64,000 bases of DNA from Gordonia oryzae (lineage in GTDB: Bacteria; Actinomycetota; Actinomycetes; Mycobacteriales; Mycobacteriaceae): NCBI RefSeq assembly GCF_003797185.1, contig NZ_RKMH01000003.1:124001-188000 (forward strand), in the 5' to 3' direction. The position numbers and the translations under genes were made by a program. The notes under the pieces were generated by a model that saw only the letters and a program-made list of their open reading frames with translations, did not search any database and was not told where the DNA came from. Positions 1 to 9,653 of the stretch are shown one piece after another; position 1 is the first letter of the stretch; every line of letters starts with the position of its first letter.

Positions 1-369
1 CCCCAGCAGGATCGCGGTGTGTGCGTCGTGACCGCACGAATGCGATACCCCGTCGACTGTGGAGCTGAACTCCAGCCCAGTGTGCTCGGCGATCGGCAAC
101 GCGTCCATGTCGGCGCGCAGAGCTATGCGTTGACCGGTACTCGGGCCCAGATCACAGACCACGCCGGTACCCAACGGGAATCGACGCGGGGCCAGGCCGA
201 GCGCGGTCAGTTCGGCCATCACCAGCTCGGTGGTCGCGAACTCCTGCCGGGACAATTCGGGGTGGGCGTGAATGTGTCGGCGCCAGCCGATGAGTTGATC
301 GCGGTGGGTGGCCAGCCAGGTGTCGAGCACACCGCCGGAGGGGTCACCGATCTCGGCCTGCGTCACCAC
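1..369 (-). CDS. M20-family amidohydrolase, 3'-truncated by window edge
   Basis: Metal-dependent amidohydrolase or peptidase of the M20/AmiA-AmiB type; only the N-terminal 123 residues are inside the window. The frame reads from GTG at 369 (a second GTG follows at 366), preceded by a good GGAGAAA ribosome site. Visible family features are an RRHIHAHPELS segment near the N-terminus, the RADMDALP metal-region motif, and SHSCGHDAHTAILLG at the window edge, which carries the Cys-Gly-His-Asp metal-binding signature. The family hydrolyses N-acyl amino acid or amide substrates in the cytoplasm; the substrate here is unknown. In M. tuberculosis the paired amiA1/amiB1 genes sit beside the purine phosphorylase gene, as here. 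The family assignment is secure, the exact paralogue is not. Confidence 0.85.
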   Translation of the reverse strand, partial: MVTQAEIGDPSGGVLDTWLATHRDQLIGWRRHIHAHPELSRQEFATTELVMAELTALGLAPRRFPLGTGVVCDLGPSTGQRIALRADMDALPIAEHTGLEFSSTVDGVSHSCGHDAHTAILLG

Positions 370-412
370 ATTTCTCCTTCTATCCACTGAGACGTCCACC
401 GCTGCGTCGGGC

Positions 413-1120
413 TCAGAGCAGATCGGGCGGTGTCGGCACCGCGAGGTCGTCCAGTAGCGGCCGTCGCAGTCCACGCTTGATCAAGGTCTGCGTGTGCCCG
501 GCCAGCGGGGCCCGCTGCAACGCGACCTCGACGGCCCGGTTGAGCAGTTCCTCGACGGCCACGGCCTCGTCGACGATGCCGGCGGTGACGGCGTCATCGG
601 AGCCGTAGCGGCGGGCCGTCAGCATCGCCTCGGTGGCCGTACGCTCGGGCAACCGCGCGCGCAGCAGCGCGGCCATCCCCCGGGTGAACGGCATGTTGAG
701 GGCCGCTTCGGGCAGCGACCAGTAGCCACGTTCGGTGCGCATGATCAGGTGGTCGGCGCACAGGGCGAGCATCGCGCCCGCACCGAAGGCGTGTCCGTTG
801 ATCGCGGCCACCGTGGGCACCGGCAACGTCAGCACCTTGGTGTAAAGCGCGTGTACCGAATCCAGATAGGCGGGCAACTCCGCGGCGTGCGCGGCGATGT
901 GGTCGGTGTCCAGACCGTTGGTGAAGAACTTTCCGGTCGCGGTGATGACCAGGGCCTTGGCGCCACCGGCGGCGGCGTCGTCGAGCAACGCGCTCGTCTT
1001 CTCGATCCACGCGGGGGCAAACCGGTTCTCTGGATTCGTCTCATCGAGTTCGACCCCCGGAGCACCGAGGAACAGTTCGGCGACGTCGGCGGCGGTGGGC
1101 TCCGCGCTCAGGAAAGGCAT
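413..1120 (-). CDS. enoyl-CoA hydratase/isomerase family protein
   Basis: Crotonase-fold protein of 235 residues, slightly shorter than the usual 250-270. The oxyanion-hole segments are visible as [10 protein letters not shown] (around residue 62) and [18 protein letters not shown] (around 107-124). [13 protein letters not shown] (around 132-144) carries a Glu where delta3,delta2-enoyl-CoA isomerases keep their catalytic acid, so an isomerase or hydratase role in fatty acid beta-oxidation is plausible; the substrate cannot be read from sequence. It starts at ATG 1120 with AAGG upstream and is transcribed away from the purine nucleoside phosphorylase gene. It lies 43 bp downstream of the amidohydrolase start on the same strand, so the two may share a transcript. 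Confidence 0.8.
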   Translation of the reverse strand: MPFLSAEPTAADVAELFLGAPGVELDETNPENRFAPAWIEKTSALLDDAAAGGAKALVITATGKFFTNGLDTDHIAAHAAELPAYLDSVHALYTKVLTLPVPTVAAINGHAFGAGAMLALCADHLIMRTERGYWSLPEAALNMPFTRGMAALLRARLPERTATEAMLTARRYGSDDAVTAGIVDEAVAVEELLNRAVEVALQRAPLAGHTQTLIKRGLRRPLLDDLAVPTPPDLL

Positions 1121-1189
1121 GAGCAGACCTTATCGCCTGCACACCCGCGCCCTCCGGGCACCGGGCAGGCGCGGATCGGAGGTCATAGG

Positions 1190-2002
1190 GTGAGACATAT
1201 GGATCCCACCATTGACCCCGATGCCGCCGCGATCGCGGCGGCCGCCACCATCGCCACCGAAACCGATTGTGCCGCGCACGATGTCGCACTGGTCCTGGGA
1301 TCCGGGTGGGCGCCGGCCGCCGATGCCTTCGGCACACCGAGCGCGACGCTGCCGATGTCGTCGGTGCCCGGTTTCACCACACCCAAGGCCGCCGGGCACG
1401 GCGGGACGATCCGGTCGGTGCACATCGGCGACCGCCGGGTCCTGCTGATGCTCGGACGCATCCACGCCTATGAGGGCCATGACCTCGCGCGCGTGGTCCA
1501 TCCGGTACGCACTGCGGCAGCGGCGGGTGTGCACACCATCGTGCTCACCAACGCAGCGGGCGGGCTGCGCGATGGCATGTGCGTCGGCCAACCGGTCCTG
1601 ATCGCCGATCATCTGAACCTCACTGGCCGCTCGCCGCTCGTCGGTGCACAGTTCGTCGATCTGGTCGATGCCTACTCGCCGAGGTTGCGCGAGGTGGCGC
1701 GCGAGGTCGACCCCTCGCTCGCCGACGGCGTCTATGCGGGGCTGCCCGGCCCGCACTATGAGACTCCGGCGGAGATCCGCATGCTGCGCACCCTCGGCGC
1801 CGACCTCGTCGGAATGTCCACGGTGCACGAGACGATCGCCGCACGCGCCGCCGGACTCGAAGTGCTCGGGGTGTCGCTGGTGACGAACCTGGCGGCCGGC
1901 ATCACCGGTGAGCCGCTCGACCACGCCGAGGTCCTCGCAGTGGGCCGCACGTCGGCCACGCACATGGGTGAGCTGCTGGCGACAGTCGTCGCCAGGCTCT
2001 GA
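1190..2002 (+). CDS. punA/deoD: purine nucleoside phosphorylase
   Basis: Phosphorolyses purine (deoxy)nucleosides to free base and (deoxy)ribose-1-phosphate in the salvage pathway. The 270-residue trimeric-type PNP shows VALVLGSGW near the N-terminus, the [10 protein letters not shown] segment, [13 protein letters not shown] (about residues 186-198) and the purine-contacting VTNLAAG near the C-terminus. I chose GTG 1190 because GGAGG lies 7 bases upstream; the in-frame ATG at 1199 is an alternative with poor spacing. The frame stays open upstream to 494, but that part is antisense to the enoyl-CoA hydratase gene and is not conserved in character. It belongs with upp, cdd, deoA and add, which form a salvage neighbourhood in this window. 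Confidence 0.93.
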   Translation: MRHMDPTIDPDAAAIAAAATIATETDCAAHDVALVLGSGWAPAADAFGTPSATLPMSSVPGFTTPKAAGHGGTIRSVHIGDRRVLLMLGRIHAYEGHDLARVVHPVRTAAAAGVHTIVLTNAAGGLRDGMCVGQPVLIADHLNLTGRSPLVGAQFVDLVDAYSPRLREVAREVDPSLADGVYAGLPGPHYETPAEIRMLRTLGADLVGMSTVHETIAARAAGLEVLGVSLVTNLAAGITGEPLDHAEVLAVGRTSATHMGELLATVVARL

Positions 2003-2135
2003 CCTCCACCACTCGCCGACCTTCGGGTAGCCCTGATATTCGACAAGCCCGGACATCCGCGCGGTCTCGAATGTCGGGGTTGTCACTGCGGTACCGTTCG
2101 CACCAATCATCACCGCGCGTCCCAGAGAGGTTCCC

Positions 2136-2834
2136 ATGAGCTATCCGCCGGGAGATCCAGGTGGCTATCCCTCTGGCGAGGGGTATCCGTCGGGTGGTGG
2201 GTACCCCACGCCGCCTCCGCAGGGATACGAGCAGGGCTATCGGCCGCCGCGGTCACCGTGGTCATCGCCGCTGGTGATCGCCGCCATCGTGGTCGGTGTA
2301 CTCGTGGTGATCGGCGCGGGGGCCGGCGCGTACTGGCTGACCCGGGGTTCGGCCCCCGCCGATCCGGCCGCGGCTGATTCGGCCCAGGCGTCGCCGACGG
2401 TTGCGAGCGCCTCGACGCAGACCGTCACCAGCACGGTCACCGGGCCCGGGGGCGCCTCGGGACCGGCCGGCGTACCGACCACGACCACACAGCAGCCGGT
2501 GCGACCCCGCCCCACCGTCTCGGGCGCCGACTGGCAGGGCTTCCTGTCCGGTCCGCGGTGCAACGCCGCCGACGATCCGGCGATCGTCATCGGCCGCACC
2601 AGCCGATCACAGGTGGTGATCTGCCAGGTCGGCAACCAGACCGGGCGTTGGTATTACAAGGGTCTCGCCGACGGCAATCCCATCGAGATCGGCTATCCGC
2701 AGATGGTGGGCACCACTTATCTGGCGCGCAACGGCGCGGTCACCTACGCCGTCTCGCCGTCGGCGTTGGTCATCTCCGAGAACGGCGCGACGCTGGCCAC
2801 CGAGCCGATGGTGGAGTACTGGTCGTCGAACTGA
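2136..2834 (+). CDS. membrane-anchored protein with Pro/Gly/Tyr-rich N-terminus
   Basis: Unrecognised 232-residue protein. Residues 1-40 are rich in Gly, Pro and Tyr with repeated GYPSG-like steps. A single hydrophobic segment follows (about 45-68, LVIAAIVVGVLVVIGAGAGAY), then a Ser/Thr/Ala-rich linker (about 75-120) and a C-terminal domain of about 100 residues with two cysteines (in RCNAADD and VICQVG). The design suggests a cytoplasmic low-complexity tail, one membrane span and a small disulfide-capable extracytoplasmic domain. The start is supported by AGAGAGG 5 bases upstream of ATG 2136. No catalytic motif is visible. Related architecture is common among mycobacterial putative membrane proteins of unknown function. 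Confidence 0.75.
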   Translation: MSYPPGDPGGYPSGEGYPSGGGYPTPPPQGYEQGYRPPRSPWSSPLVIAAIVVGVLVVIGAGAGAYWLTRGSAPADPAAADSAQASPTVASASTQTVTSTVTGPGGASGPAGVPTTTTQQPVRPRPTVSGADWQGFLSGPRCNAADDPAIVIGRTSRSQVVICQVGNQTGRWYYKGLADGNPIEIGYPQMVGTTYLARNGAVTYAVSPSALVISENGATLATEPMVEYWSSN

Positions 2835-2880
2835 CGCCCCCGCATCCCGGGTTCGTCGGTCGAGGTCTACAACTGAACGA

Positions 2881-3660
2881 ATGTCCGCCGTTCTCGACGC
2901 CTCCCACATCGATGTCATCCGGAGTTCCCGGGCCCTGCTGCACGGTGTCGACCTCGTCGTGCAGACCGGTGAACACTGGGCGCTGCTCAGCCCCAACGGC
3001 GCAGGCAAGTCGACGTTGATGGCGATCCTCGGGGCCCGCTCGCACCCGACCACCGGGGTCGTGCACGTGCTCGGCACACGCCTGGGTCGCGTCGACATGC
3101 GCGCATTACGCACTCACATAGGACATGTCGATCCGCGCTGGCGCATCGACGTGCCGATCTCGGCGCACGATGTGGTCCTGACCGGGCTGACCAACACCCC
3201 CGAACTGGATCGGCGCCATAACTATACCGACGACGAACATGCCCGCGCCGACGAATTGTTGGACATGCTGGGGATGAGTGGGCGCCGGGATTCATTGTGG
3301 CAGTTCATGAGTCAGGGCGAACGTGGTCGCACGCTGATCGCGCGGGCGCTGATGCCGCGTCCGGCGTTGCTGCTGCTCGACGAGCCGGCCACCGGCCTCG
3401 ATCTCGCAGCTCGCGAGAAACTGCTCTCGGCGATCGATCGGCTGCGCGGCGACGTCGCCGATCTCGCCAGCGTGCTGGTCACCCATCACCTCGAGGACCT
3501 GCCCGCGAGCACCACGCACGCAATGCTGCTGCGGGAGGGCAAGGTCGTTGCCGCGGGCACCGTGGAGGCGACGCTGACGTCGGCGACGATCAGCACCTGT
3601 TTCGATCACCCGGTCACGGTGCGCCGCCACCAGGGCCGGTGGTCGGCGGTGGCCACCTGA
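2881..3660 (+). CDS. ABC transporter ATP-binding protein (stand-alone)
   Basis: ABC ATPase of 259 residues. Walker A reads SPNGAGKST (about 40), with Ser in place of the usual first Gly. The signature is MSQGERGR (about 142) rather than LSGGQ, Walker B is ALLLLDEPATGLD (about 160) and the switch His is in VLVTHHLEDLP. The degenerate signature and the absence of any membrane partner nearby resemble the YlmA/ModF-like ATPase group. These may act in something other than classical import; the substrate is unknown. ATG 2881 lies 46 bp after the preceding gene without a strong ribosome site. Its stop is 18 bp from the convergent upp stop. Confidence 0.85.
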   Translation: MSAVLDASHIDVIRSSRALLHGVDLVVQTGEHWALLSPNGAGKSTLMAILGARSHPTTGVVHVLGTRLGRVDMRALRTHIGHVDPRWRIDVPISAHDVVLTGLTNTPELDRRHNYTDDEHARADELLDMLGMSGRRDSLWQFMSQGERGRTLIARALMPRPALLLLDEPATGLDLAAREKLLSAIDRLRGDVADLASVLVTHHLEDLPASTTHAMLLREGKVVAAGTVEATLTSATISTCFDHPVTVRRHQGRWSAVAT

Positions 3661-3678
3661 GTCCCGTGCGGGGCGGGC

Positions 3679-4392
3679 TCAGCGCGGACCGAACTGGCGG
3701 TCGCCGGCGTCACCGAGGCCGGGCACGATGTAGGACGCCTCGTTGAGACCGTCGTCGACGGCCCCCACCACCAGGCGCACCGGATGGCCCGACTTCTCCA
3801 GCGCCGCAATGCCTTCGGGTGCGGATACCACACACAACACGGTGATGTCGGTGGCGTTGCGCGCAACCAGGAGTTCGATGGTGTGCAACATCGAACCGCC
3901 GGTCGCCAACATCGGGTCGAGCACGAAGACCGGCTGCCCGGCGAGATCGTCGGGCAGCGATTCGAGGTAGGGCACCGGAGTGGCCGTCGCCTCGTCGCGG
4001 GCCACCCCGACGAATCCGACGAGCGCCTCGGGCACCATCGCATGCGCCTGCTCAACCATACCCAAGCCTGCCCGCAGCACCGGAACCAGCAACGGCGGCT
4101 TGGCAAGTCGCGAGCCGGTGCACGTGGCGATGGGTGTCTGGATGGTCACCTGCGTGCTCGGCGCATCCGCCAGCGCCTCATACACGAGCATCTGCGTCAG
4201 GTCCGACAGCGCAGCCCGGAAGGCCGGGTTGTCGGTGCCCTTGTCGCGCATCGTCGCCAGTCGGGCTGCGGCCAATGGATGATCGACGACCTGTACGGGC
4301 AACGTTCGACCGGCCTGGGCGCTCGTGGACCCGGGTCGTTCGGACTCGGGTCGTTCGGGAACAGGGTGCTCGGGCTGGGGGTGAACAGGCAT
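3679..4392 (-). CDS. upp: uracil phosphoribosyltransferase
   Basis: Converts uracil plus PRPP to UMP in pyrimidine salvage. The conserved enzyme begins near [20 protein letters not shown] and contains [10 protein letters not shown] and the PRPP loop DPMLATGGS; the C-terminal uracil-binding region includes [15 protein letters not shown]. The family is usually about 207-210 residues. The frame is open further upstream, and I place the start at ATG 4392, which gives 237 residues including about 28 residues of Pro/Glu-rich N-terminal extension ([14 protein letters not shown]). No strong ribosome site supports any of the candidate starts, so the extension is uncertain. The gene is convergent with the ABC ATPase and divergent from the EspC-like gene. 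Confidence 0.93.
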   Translation of the reverse strand: MPVHPQPEHPVPERPESERPGSTSAQAGRTLPVQVVDHPLAAARLATMRDKGTDNPAFRAALSDLTQMLVYEALADAPSTQVTIQTPIATCTGSRLAKPPLLVPVLRAGLGMVEQAHAMVPEALVGFVGVARDEATATPVPYLESLPDDLAGQPVFVLDPMLATGGSMLHTIELLVARNATDITVLCVVSAPEGIAALEKSGHPVRLVVGAVDDGLNEASYIVPGLGDAGDRQFGPR

Positions 4393-4508
4393 GGGGAAAC
4401 CATAGTGGGCGGGGCTTGGTGAGGCCTGGTGACCGACCTCCTCGGGCCTCGCCGCACGGGCCGCCACGTCGATGGAACCAGAACGCCCGCCGTTGCGTCC
4501 AAATCTGC

Positions 4509-4835
4509 ATGATCGAACAACTCTCCGTATCCCCCACGGCGCTGTCTGCCCATGCCGTCGGCGAGGCGGCTACCTCGGCCCGGATCGGCGCACACGCGAT
4601 CGCCACCGACCTCACACCCCTCGCACTGACCTTCGGGCTGATCGGCGCGGACTTCCTCACCACCCTGGGCCGAGTCCTCGACAGCAGGCGCGCCCGACTG
4701 ACCGCCGTCGCCGACCGCCACCTGGCCCTATCCGGCGACAGTGCCGCTGCGGGGGCCGCCTACACCGGTGTCGACGACATGTCGGCCACCGCGTTGTCGA
4801 TCGCCGGCGGGCCCGGCGTGGAGGCGGACTCCTGA
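4509..4835 (+). CDS. EspC/DUF2580-like type VII secretion-associated protein
   Basis: Helical protein of 108 residues resembling the EspC/DUF2580 group of ESX-associated small proteins. [12 protein letters not shown] (about 49-60) matches the typical FGxxGxxF helix start of that group. Near the C-terminus [11 protein letters not shown] contains YTGVD, a fit to the YxxxD/E general export motif of mycobacterial type VII secretion. There is no signal peptide and no cysteine. Its stop overlaps the start of the downstream NlpC/P60 gene by one base (TGATG), so the two are almost certainly co-translated. I infer it is the targeting partner for the hydrolase; no secretion machinery gene lies in this window. 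Confidence 0.65.
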   Translation: MIEQLSVSPTALSAHAVGEAATSARIGAHAIATDLTPLALTFGLIGADFLTTLGRVLDSRRARLTAVADRHLALSGDSAAAGAAYTGVDDMSATALSIAGGPGVEADS

Positions 4836-5785
4836 TGGCATCCGCCGACCTGTTGATCGCTCCACTGCGAATCCTGTTGACGGCGTTGGGAACCGGTGTG
4901 CTGCCGGGTAATGATCCGGTCAGCGCCATCGCAGCCCTCGCGCCGGATCTGGCATCGGCCCGCGACGACGCGCTCGCCGCCGCCACCAGACTCGGCACCC
5001 AATGGCAGGGACGCGGCGCCGAGGCCGCCCAGGCCGCGTCCCGGGTGACCGCCGGACACACCAGCGCGATCACCGGAGACGACGCGCAGGTCGTGACGCT
5101 GACGCAGTCCGCGGCCCTGCGGGTGCACGACGCCGCCGGTCAGCTCGAGTCGCTGGTGGACTCGTTCGACCAGGCTGCCCGCGCACTCGGTGCCGATCTG
5201 TTCACCCCCACCGGACTCGCGGTACTGCTGCCCCTGGCGATCGACCACGTCGGGCGCGGCGTGGCAGTCGTCGAACGGACCCGGGCGGAACTCGCCGCCG
5301 ACACCGCCGCGCTGGCCGTGCTCGCCCGCCACGAAGCGCCCGCCCCGGTTGCCGGTCCCGCTGGACGACCCGCCGAGGGCGAGGTCACCGACGGTGGGGT
5401 CGCAATCACACTGCCCGACGGGTCAATCGCCTACGCCCCGAACGTGCGCGCAGCCGCGGCGGTACGCGCGGCATTGAGCCAGCAGGGCGTGCCGTATGTG
5501 TGGGGCGGCACCGACCCCAGGGGTTTCGACTGCAGCGGCCTGACTCAATGGGCCTATCGGCAGGCCGGTCTGGAGTTGCCGCGACTGGCCCAGGAGCAGG
5601 ACTCCGCCGGATTCGCGGTGGCCCAAGCCGATCTGATGCCCGGCGACCTCGCGGTCTGGGACGGTCATGTCGCGATCTATGTGGGCAACAATCAACTCGT
5701 GGAGGCCGGGGACCCCGTCCAGATCGCACCCCTGCGGACGACGAATGCCGGCCAGGGCTTTCAGGGCTTCTTCAGGCCGCGATGA
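4835..5785 (+). CDS. NlpC/P60 peptidoglycan hydrolase with WXG-like N-terminal domain
   Basis: Protein of 316 residues in two parts. Residues 1-165 are predicted helical and carry WQG at 57-59, like the WXG turn of type VII secretion substrates. Residues 200-316 form an NlpC/P60 domain, with GVPYVWGGTDPRGFDCSGL holding nucleophile Cys233 and DGHVAIYVG holding His278; Glu290 in NNQLVEAG may be the third polar residue. Such domains cleave D-Glu-to-diaminopimelate bonds in peptidoglycan stem peptides. No signal peptide precedes it, which fits export as a folded pair with the upstream YxxxD protein. ATG 4835 overlaps the upstream stop. The enzyme family is secure; the secretion route is inferred. 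Confidence 0.85.
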   Translation: MASADLLIAPLRILLTALGTGVLPGNDPVSAIAALAPDLASARDDALAAATRLGTQWQGRGAEAAQAASRVTAGHTSAITGDDAQVVTLTQSAALRVHDAAGQLESLVDSFDQAARALGADLFTPTGLAVLLPLAIDHVGRGVAVVERTRAELAADTAALAVLARHEAPAPVAGPAGRPAEGEVTDGGVAITLPDGSIAYAPNVRAAAAVRAALSQQGVPYVWGGTDPRGFDCSGLTQWAYRQAGLELPRLAQEQDSAGFAVAQADLMPGDLAVWDGHVAIYVGNNQLVEAGDPVQIAPLRTTNAGQGFQGFFRPR

Positions 5786-5862
5786 GTGTCGATGCAGAAG
5801 TTCACCTGCCCGTCGTGGGGGCGGTATGGCGCTCACAGGCGCGATCGCTACGCTGTGACGTC

Positions 5863-7140
5863 ATGGCCGGAGACATTGTCCCCATCGAGCTCGGACTGAC
5901 CGACGGAAACAGCTTCACCCTGTGGGCACCCCGCTGGCGGGAGGGCGACGACGAGTGGGAGGCATTCCTCGGACTCGACGAGGACCTCTACGTCTTCGCC
6001 AGCGTTTCCGCGCTCGTCGCCTTCATCCGCACCGACGACGACAACGATCTCGTCGAGCACCCGGCCTGGGAAACCGTCAAGGGCCTGCAGGCCGATGAGC
6101 TGGTCCCCGACGACCGCCATTCCTACGACTTGGTGGGCGTCCCCGAGCTGGCCGCCGAGGACCCGACGCCGGAGGTGATCGCCGAACTCGAGGACGCACT
6201 GGAGATCGTGCGCATCCTCGGCGAGGTCTGCGAACTGACCGTCATCACCAAGTTCTTCAACGGCAACCCGATCCTCGGTGCGGTGACCACGGGCACGCGC
6301 AACTTCGCCGGACGCGACGGCACCGACCTGTGGGTGCGCATCGGTCGACTGATCGCCAAGCACTGGGACAACGTGCTCGACGCGATCGACGAGGTCATCA
6401 GCACACCCGAGGTCGACAAGGCAGCGGCGTCCACCGCCGAGGCCGAACTCGAGGCTGCCGCCTCCGCCGAGGACGAGGACGAGCCCGACGAGGACCTCGA
6501 CCTCGTCGGCGACCCCGATATCGAGTCGCCCGAGGATTCCGAGTCCGATATCGCCGAAGACGACGAGGACGACGAGGACCTCGATGACGACGATTTCTGG
6601 GCCTCGGTGGGTATCGACCCGATTCGTATCGTGACCGGCACCGGCGAGTTCCTCTCGTTGCGGTGCTACCTCGGTGACGATCCGGTGTTCCTCGGTGACG
6701 ACGGCAAGATCTTCGTTTTCACCTCTCCGCGCGCGCTGTCGAAGTTCCTCGCCGAGGACAGCTCTCATGACCTCTCGGCTGTGTCGACGTTCGACGACGT
6801 CCGCGTCGCGGCGACCGACGGTTCCCTGGAATTCGACGTCATCGACGTCAACGTCTACGTGCTGCCCGGCCTTGTCGAGGACATCACCGACGGTCCCCGG
6901 CGCATCGATCGCAATCAACTGGAACTGGCGGTCGAATTGTTCACCGACGCAGCCGATTACGCCGGCGACGACTCGGTGGCCCAGGCGCTGGGCTCGACGA
7001 CCCCGCTGGGCTGGTTCGTCGACTACGCCACCAACCCCGACCCCAAGCGGATGGCGCCGAGCCCCCCGTTCGACAACGAGGCCGAGGCGTGGCGAGCCCT
7101 TGAGCACGAGTTCGAGGATCGGCTCGTCAAGAAGCGGTGA
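5863..7140 (+). CDS. conserved acidic protein (Rv3311-like), function unknown
   Basis: Protein of 425 residues without signal peptide or membrane span. The N-terminal part (about 1-190) and the C-terminal part (about 245-425) look like two related halves: both contain a stretch about a value and its display (YVFASVSALVAF versus FVFTSPRALSKF) with Asp/Glu-rich surroundings, suggesting an internal duplication. They are joined by a very acidic linker (about 195-245, mostly Asp/Glu). It matches by position and character the conserved hypothetical beside upp and add in M. tuberculosis. ATG 5863 is favoured because TACGCT (5849-5854) could be a -10 box placing transcription start at the ATG; ATG 5782, overlapping the upstream stop, is an alternative. 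Confidence 0.8.
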   Translation: MAGDIVPIELGLTDGNSFTLWAPRWREGDDEWEAFLGLDEDLYVFASVSALVAFIRTDDDNDLVEHPAWETVKGLQADELVPDDRHSYDLVGVPELAAEDPTPEVIAELEDALEIVRILGEVCELTVITKFFNGNPILGAVTTGTRNFAGRDGTDLWVRIGRLIAKHWDNVLDAIDEVISTPEVDKAAASTAEAELEAAASAEDEDEPDEDLDLVGDPDIESPEDSESDIAEDDEDDEDLDDDDFWASVGIDPIRIVTGTGEFLSLRCYLGDDPVFLGDDGKIFVFTSPRALSKFLAEDSSHDLSAVSTFDDVRVAATDGSLEFDVIDVNVYVLPGLVEDITDGPRRIDRNQLELAVELFTDAADYAGDDSVAQALGSTTPLGWFVDYATNPDPKRMAPSPPFDNEAEAWRALEHEFEDRLVKKR

Positions 7141-7179
7141 CGGCGCGGGTGACCGCTGCTCGTCATCTCCGCTCGGGTC

Positions 7180-8310
7180 TCAGCCCTGCATCAGTACCGC
7201 GTAGCCGGGCTTGATGACGTCATCGATGAACGCCAGCCGCTCATCGAAGTGGACAAACGCCGACTTCATCGCGTTGACCGTGAATCGCTCGAAATCGGCC
7301 CAGCCGTAACCGAATTGGTCGGCAAGTTTCGCGAACTCCTTGCTCATGGTGGTGTCGCTCATGAGCCGGTTGTCGGTGTTGACGGTGACGCGGAAACGTA
7401 GCCGGGCCAGAACGTTGAACGGATGCTGTGCCAGCGAGGCCACCGCCCCGGTCTGCACGTTCGAACTAGGGCACAGCTCGAGCGGAATCCGCTTGTCGCG
7501 CACGATACTCGCGATCAAGCCGAGTTCGGCACCGGGAAACGAATCATCGTCGGGTTGCGCGCCGGGCGACAGGCTGATGTCGTCGATCACCCGCACCCCG
7601 TGCCCGAGCCGGTCGGTGCCACAGAAGCCGATCGCCTCGTGGATCGACGGCAGCCCGAACGCCTCGCCCGCATGGATGGTGAACGGTGCGCAGTTGGCCC
7701 GCATGTATTCGAAGGCGTCGAGATGGCGACTCGGCGGATGACCGGCCTCGGCACCGGCGATGTCGAACCCCACCACCCCACGATCGCGATACCGCACAGC
7801 CAGTTCCGCGATCTCCCGGGAACGCGCGGCGTGGCGCATCGCGGTGACCAGACACCGCACCGCGATCGGGCGGCCGGACTCCATGGCGGTCCGCTCGCCC
7901 TGCGCGAACCCGCGCAACACCGCCTCGACGACCTCGTCGAGCCCCAGCCCACGCTCGAGATGCTGCTCAGGTGCGTAACGGACCTCGGCGTAGACGACGC
8001 CGTCGGCGGCGAGGTCCTCCACACATTCGGCCGCGACCCGCTCAAGTGCATCGACGGTCTGCATGACGCCCACGGTGTGGGCGAAGGTCTCCAAATAGCG
8101 CTCCAGTGAACCACTGTCGGCCGCGTCACGGAACCACACTGCGAGGTCGGCGGCCGACTCCGCAGGCAGCTCGTCATAGCCGGTCTCCCGGGCCAACTCC
8201 ACCACGGTCGACGGCCGCAGGCCGCCGTCGAGGTGATCGTGCAACAGAACCTTCGGTGCGAGGGTCAGGGCAGCGGGATCGAGCGGGGAACGCGGCGGGA
8301 TCGACGTCAT
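7180..8310 (-). CDS. add: adenosine deaminase
   Basis: Deaminates (deoxy)adenosine to (deoxy)inosine, feeding the purine nucleoside phosphorylase encoded nearby. The 376-residue enzyme shows the zinc ligands of the TIM-barrel family: [12 protein letters not shown] near the N-terminus (His-x-His), [19 protein letters not shown], and the catalytic/zinc Asp pair in VNTDNRLMS near the C-terminus. Length and motif spacing are normal. ATG 8310 overlaps the stop of deoA (ATGA), so it is the third gene of a coupled cdd-deoA-add operon. It converges with the acidic protein gene across 39 bp that hold a short hairpin (AGCGGT/ACCGCT, 7133-7157). Confidence 0.95.
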   Translation of the reverse strand: MTSIPPRSPLDPAALTLAPKVLLHDHLDGGLRPSTVVELARETGYDELPAESAADLAVWFRDAADSGSLERYLETFAHTVGVMQTVDALERVAAECVEDLAADGVVYAEVRYAPEQHLERGLGLDEVVEAVLRGFAQGERTAMESGRPIAVRCLVTAMRHAARSREIAELAVRYRDRGVVGFDIAGAEAGHPPSRHLDAFEYMRANCAPFTIHAGEAFGLPSIHEAIGFCGTDRLGHGVRVIDDISLSPGAQPDDDSFPGAELGLIASIVRDKRIPLELCPSSNVQTGAVASLAQHPFNVLARLRFRVTVNTDNRLMSDTTMSKEFAKLADQFGYGWADFERFTVNAMKSAFVHFDERLAFIDDVIKPGYAVLMQG

Positions 8311-9653
8311 GAGTCGAACCTAACGTGTTCGATCACCAGCGGCCGGGCGACAGCAGCGGCCTCGGGTGCGGCACCGGAACCGTCGGCGTTCGGCTCGGCG
8401 GCAATGTCGACGGCCCCCGCCAACGTTGCCCGCGCGGGACCGAACCGTTCGGGAGTCGCGGTGTGCAGCGTGAACAGGGCCGCACCCGCCTCAACGAACT
8501 CACCGGGAAGCACGTGCCACTGCACCCCCGCCTCGGACTGCACGGCCTCACCGGGTACCGACCGCCCGGCGCCCAGTCGCCAAGCGGCGTCGCCGACCGC
8601 TCGCGCGTCCAGCCGTCGCACACGACCGGATGTCTCGGCGACGACGACGTCTGTGTGCCGGGCCCGGGGCAGCGGTGCATCCGGATCACCGCCCTGCGCG
8701 GCGATCATCGCGCGCCAGGAGTCCATGGCGCGGCCGTTGCGCAGGTGCTCGGCGGGGTCGACGTCGGAGATCCCGGCTGCCCCAAGCATCTCCCGCGCCA
8801 GGGCCACCGTCAGTTCGACGACGTCGGCGGGCCCGCCGCCGGCGAGCACCTCGAGTGATTCGGCGACCTCGACGGCGTTGCCCGCACAGCGTCCGAGCGG
8901 GGTGTCCATATCGGTCAGCAGCGCCGAGGTCGCCACCCCGGCGCGGTGTCCGAGTTCGACCATGATGGTCGCGAGTTCGCGGGCGGAATCGAGTTCGGGG
9001 AGAAACGCACCCGAGCCGACCTTGACGTCGAGCACCAGCGCGCCGGTACCCTCGGCGATCTTCTTGCTCATGATCGAGCTGGCGATCAACGGGATCGATG
9101 CGACGGTGCCGGTGATGTCCCGCAACGCGTAGAGCAGGCGATCGGCGGGTGCCAGGTCGGGACTCGCCGCGCACACCACCGCGCCCACCGCTTCGAGCTG
9201 GATAAGCATCTGGTCCATCGACAGGTCCGCACGCCACCCTGAAATGGACTCGAGCTTGTCCAGCGTGCCGCCGGTGTGGCCGAGGCCTCGGCCCGACAGT
9301 TGGGGCACCGCAACACCATACGAGGCGACCAGGGGCGCGAGCGGCAGGGTGATCTTGTCCCCGACTCCGCCGGTGGAGTGCTTGTCGACGGTGCGCAGCG
9401 GCCGACCGTCGCGGCGCAGATCCCCGAAGTCCGCGCGCCGCCCGCTGTCGATCATCGCCTGCGTCCAGGTGGAGATCTCACGACGGTCCATGCCGCGCAG
9501 CACGATCGCCATCAGCAACGCCGACATCTGCTCCGGCGCGACCGATCCCCGCGTATAGCCGTCGACAACCCAGCGGATCTGCGCGTCGCTCAGCGAGCCG
9601 CCGTCGCGTTTGGTGGCGATCACCGAGATCACGTCGATGATCTCGGGACTCAT
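8307..9653 (-). CDS. deoA: thymidine phosphorylase
   Basis: Phosphorolyses thymidine or deoxyuridine to base plus 2-deoxyribose-1-phosphate. The protein has 448 residues. The pyrimidine nucleoside phosphorylase signature is visible as [13 protein letters not shown] (about 84-96), with [17 protein letters not shown] further on and [17 protein letters not shown] (about 195-211). The frame is open 80 codons further upstream, but that part is antisense-frame reading of the cdd 3' end, including its repeats. ATG 9653 overlaps the cdd stop (ATGA) and begins the conserved [18 protein letters not shown] segment, which decides the start. It is the second gene of the cdd-deoA-add operon. Confidence 0.95.
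   Translation of the reverse strand: MSPEIIDVISVIATKRDGGSLSDAQIRWVVDGYTRGSVAPEQMSALLMAIVLRGMDRREISTWTQAMIDSGRRADFGDLRRDGRPLRTVDKHSTGGVGDKITLPLAPLVASYGVAVPQLSGRGLGHTGGTLDKLESISGWRADLSMDQMLIQLEAVGAVVCAASPDLAPADRLLYALRDITGTVASIPLIASSIMSKKIAEGTGALVLDVKVGSGAFLPELDSARELATIMVELGHRAGVATSALLTDMDTPLGRCAGNAVEVAESLEVLAGGGPADVVELTVALAREMLGAAGISDVDPAEHLRNGRAMDSWRAMIAAQGGDPDAPLPRARHTDVVVAETSGRVRRLDARAVGDAAWRLGAGRSVPGEAVQSEAGVQWHVLPGEFVEAGAALFTLHTATPERFGPARATLAGAVDIAAEPNADGSGAAPEAAAVARPLVIEHVRFDS

Noticed and set aside
494-1189. Upstream extension of the purine nucleoside phosphorylase frame to 494
   Set aside because: It runs antisense to the enoyl-CoA hydratase gene, has arginine/glycine-rich shadow composition, and the phosphorylase fold begins after 1190 with a good ribosome site.
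5848-7107. Long minus-strand open frame opposite the acidic protein gene
   Set aside because: Val/Glu/Gly/Asp-rich composition mirrors the Asp/Glu codons of the plus-strand gene; no family motif or ribosome site.
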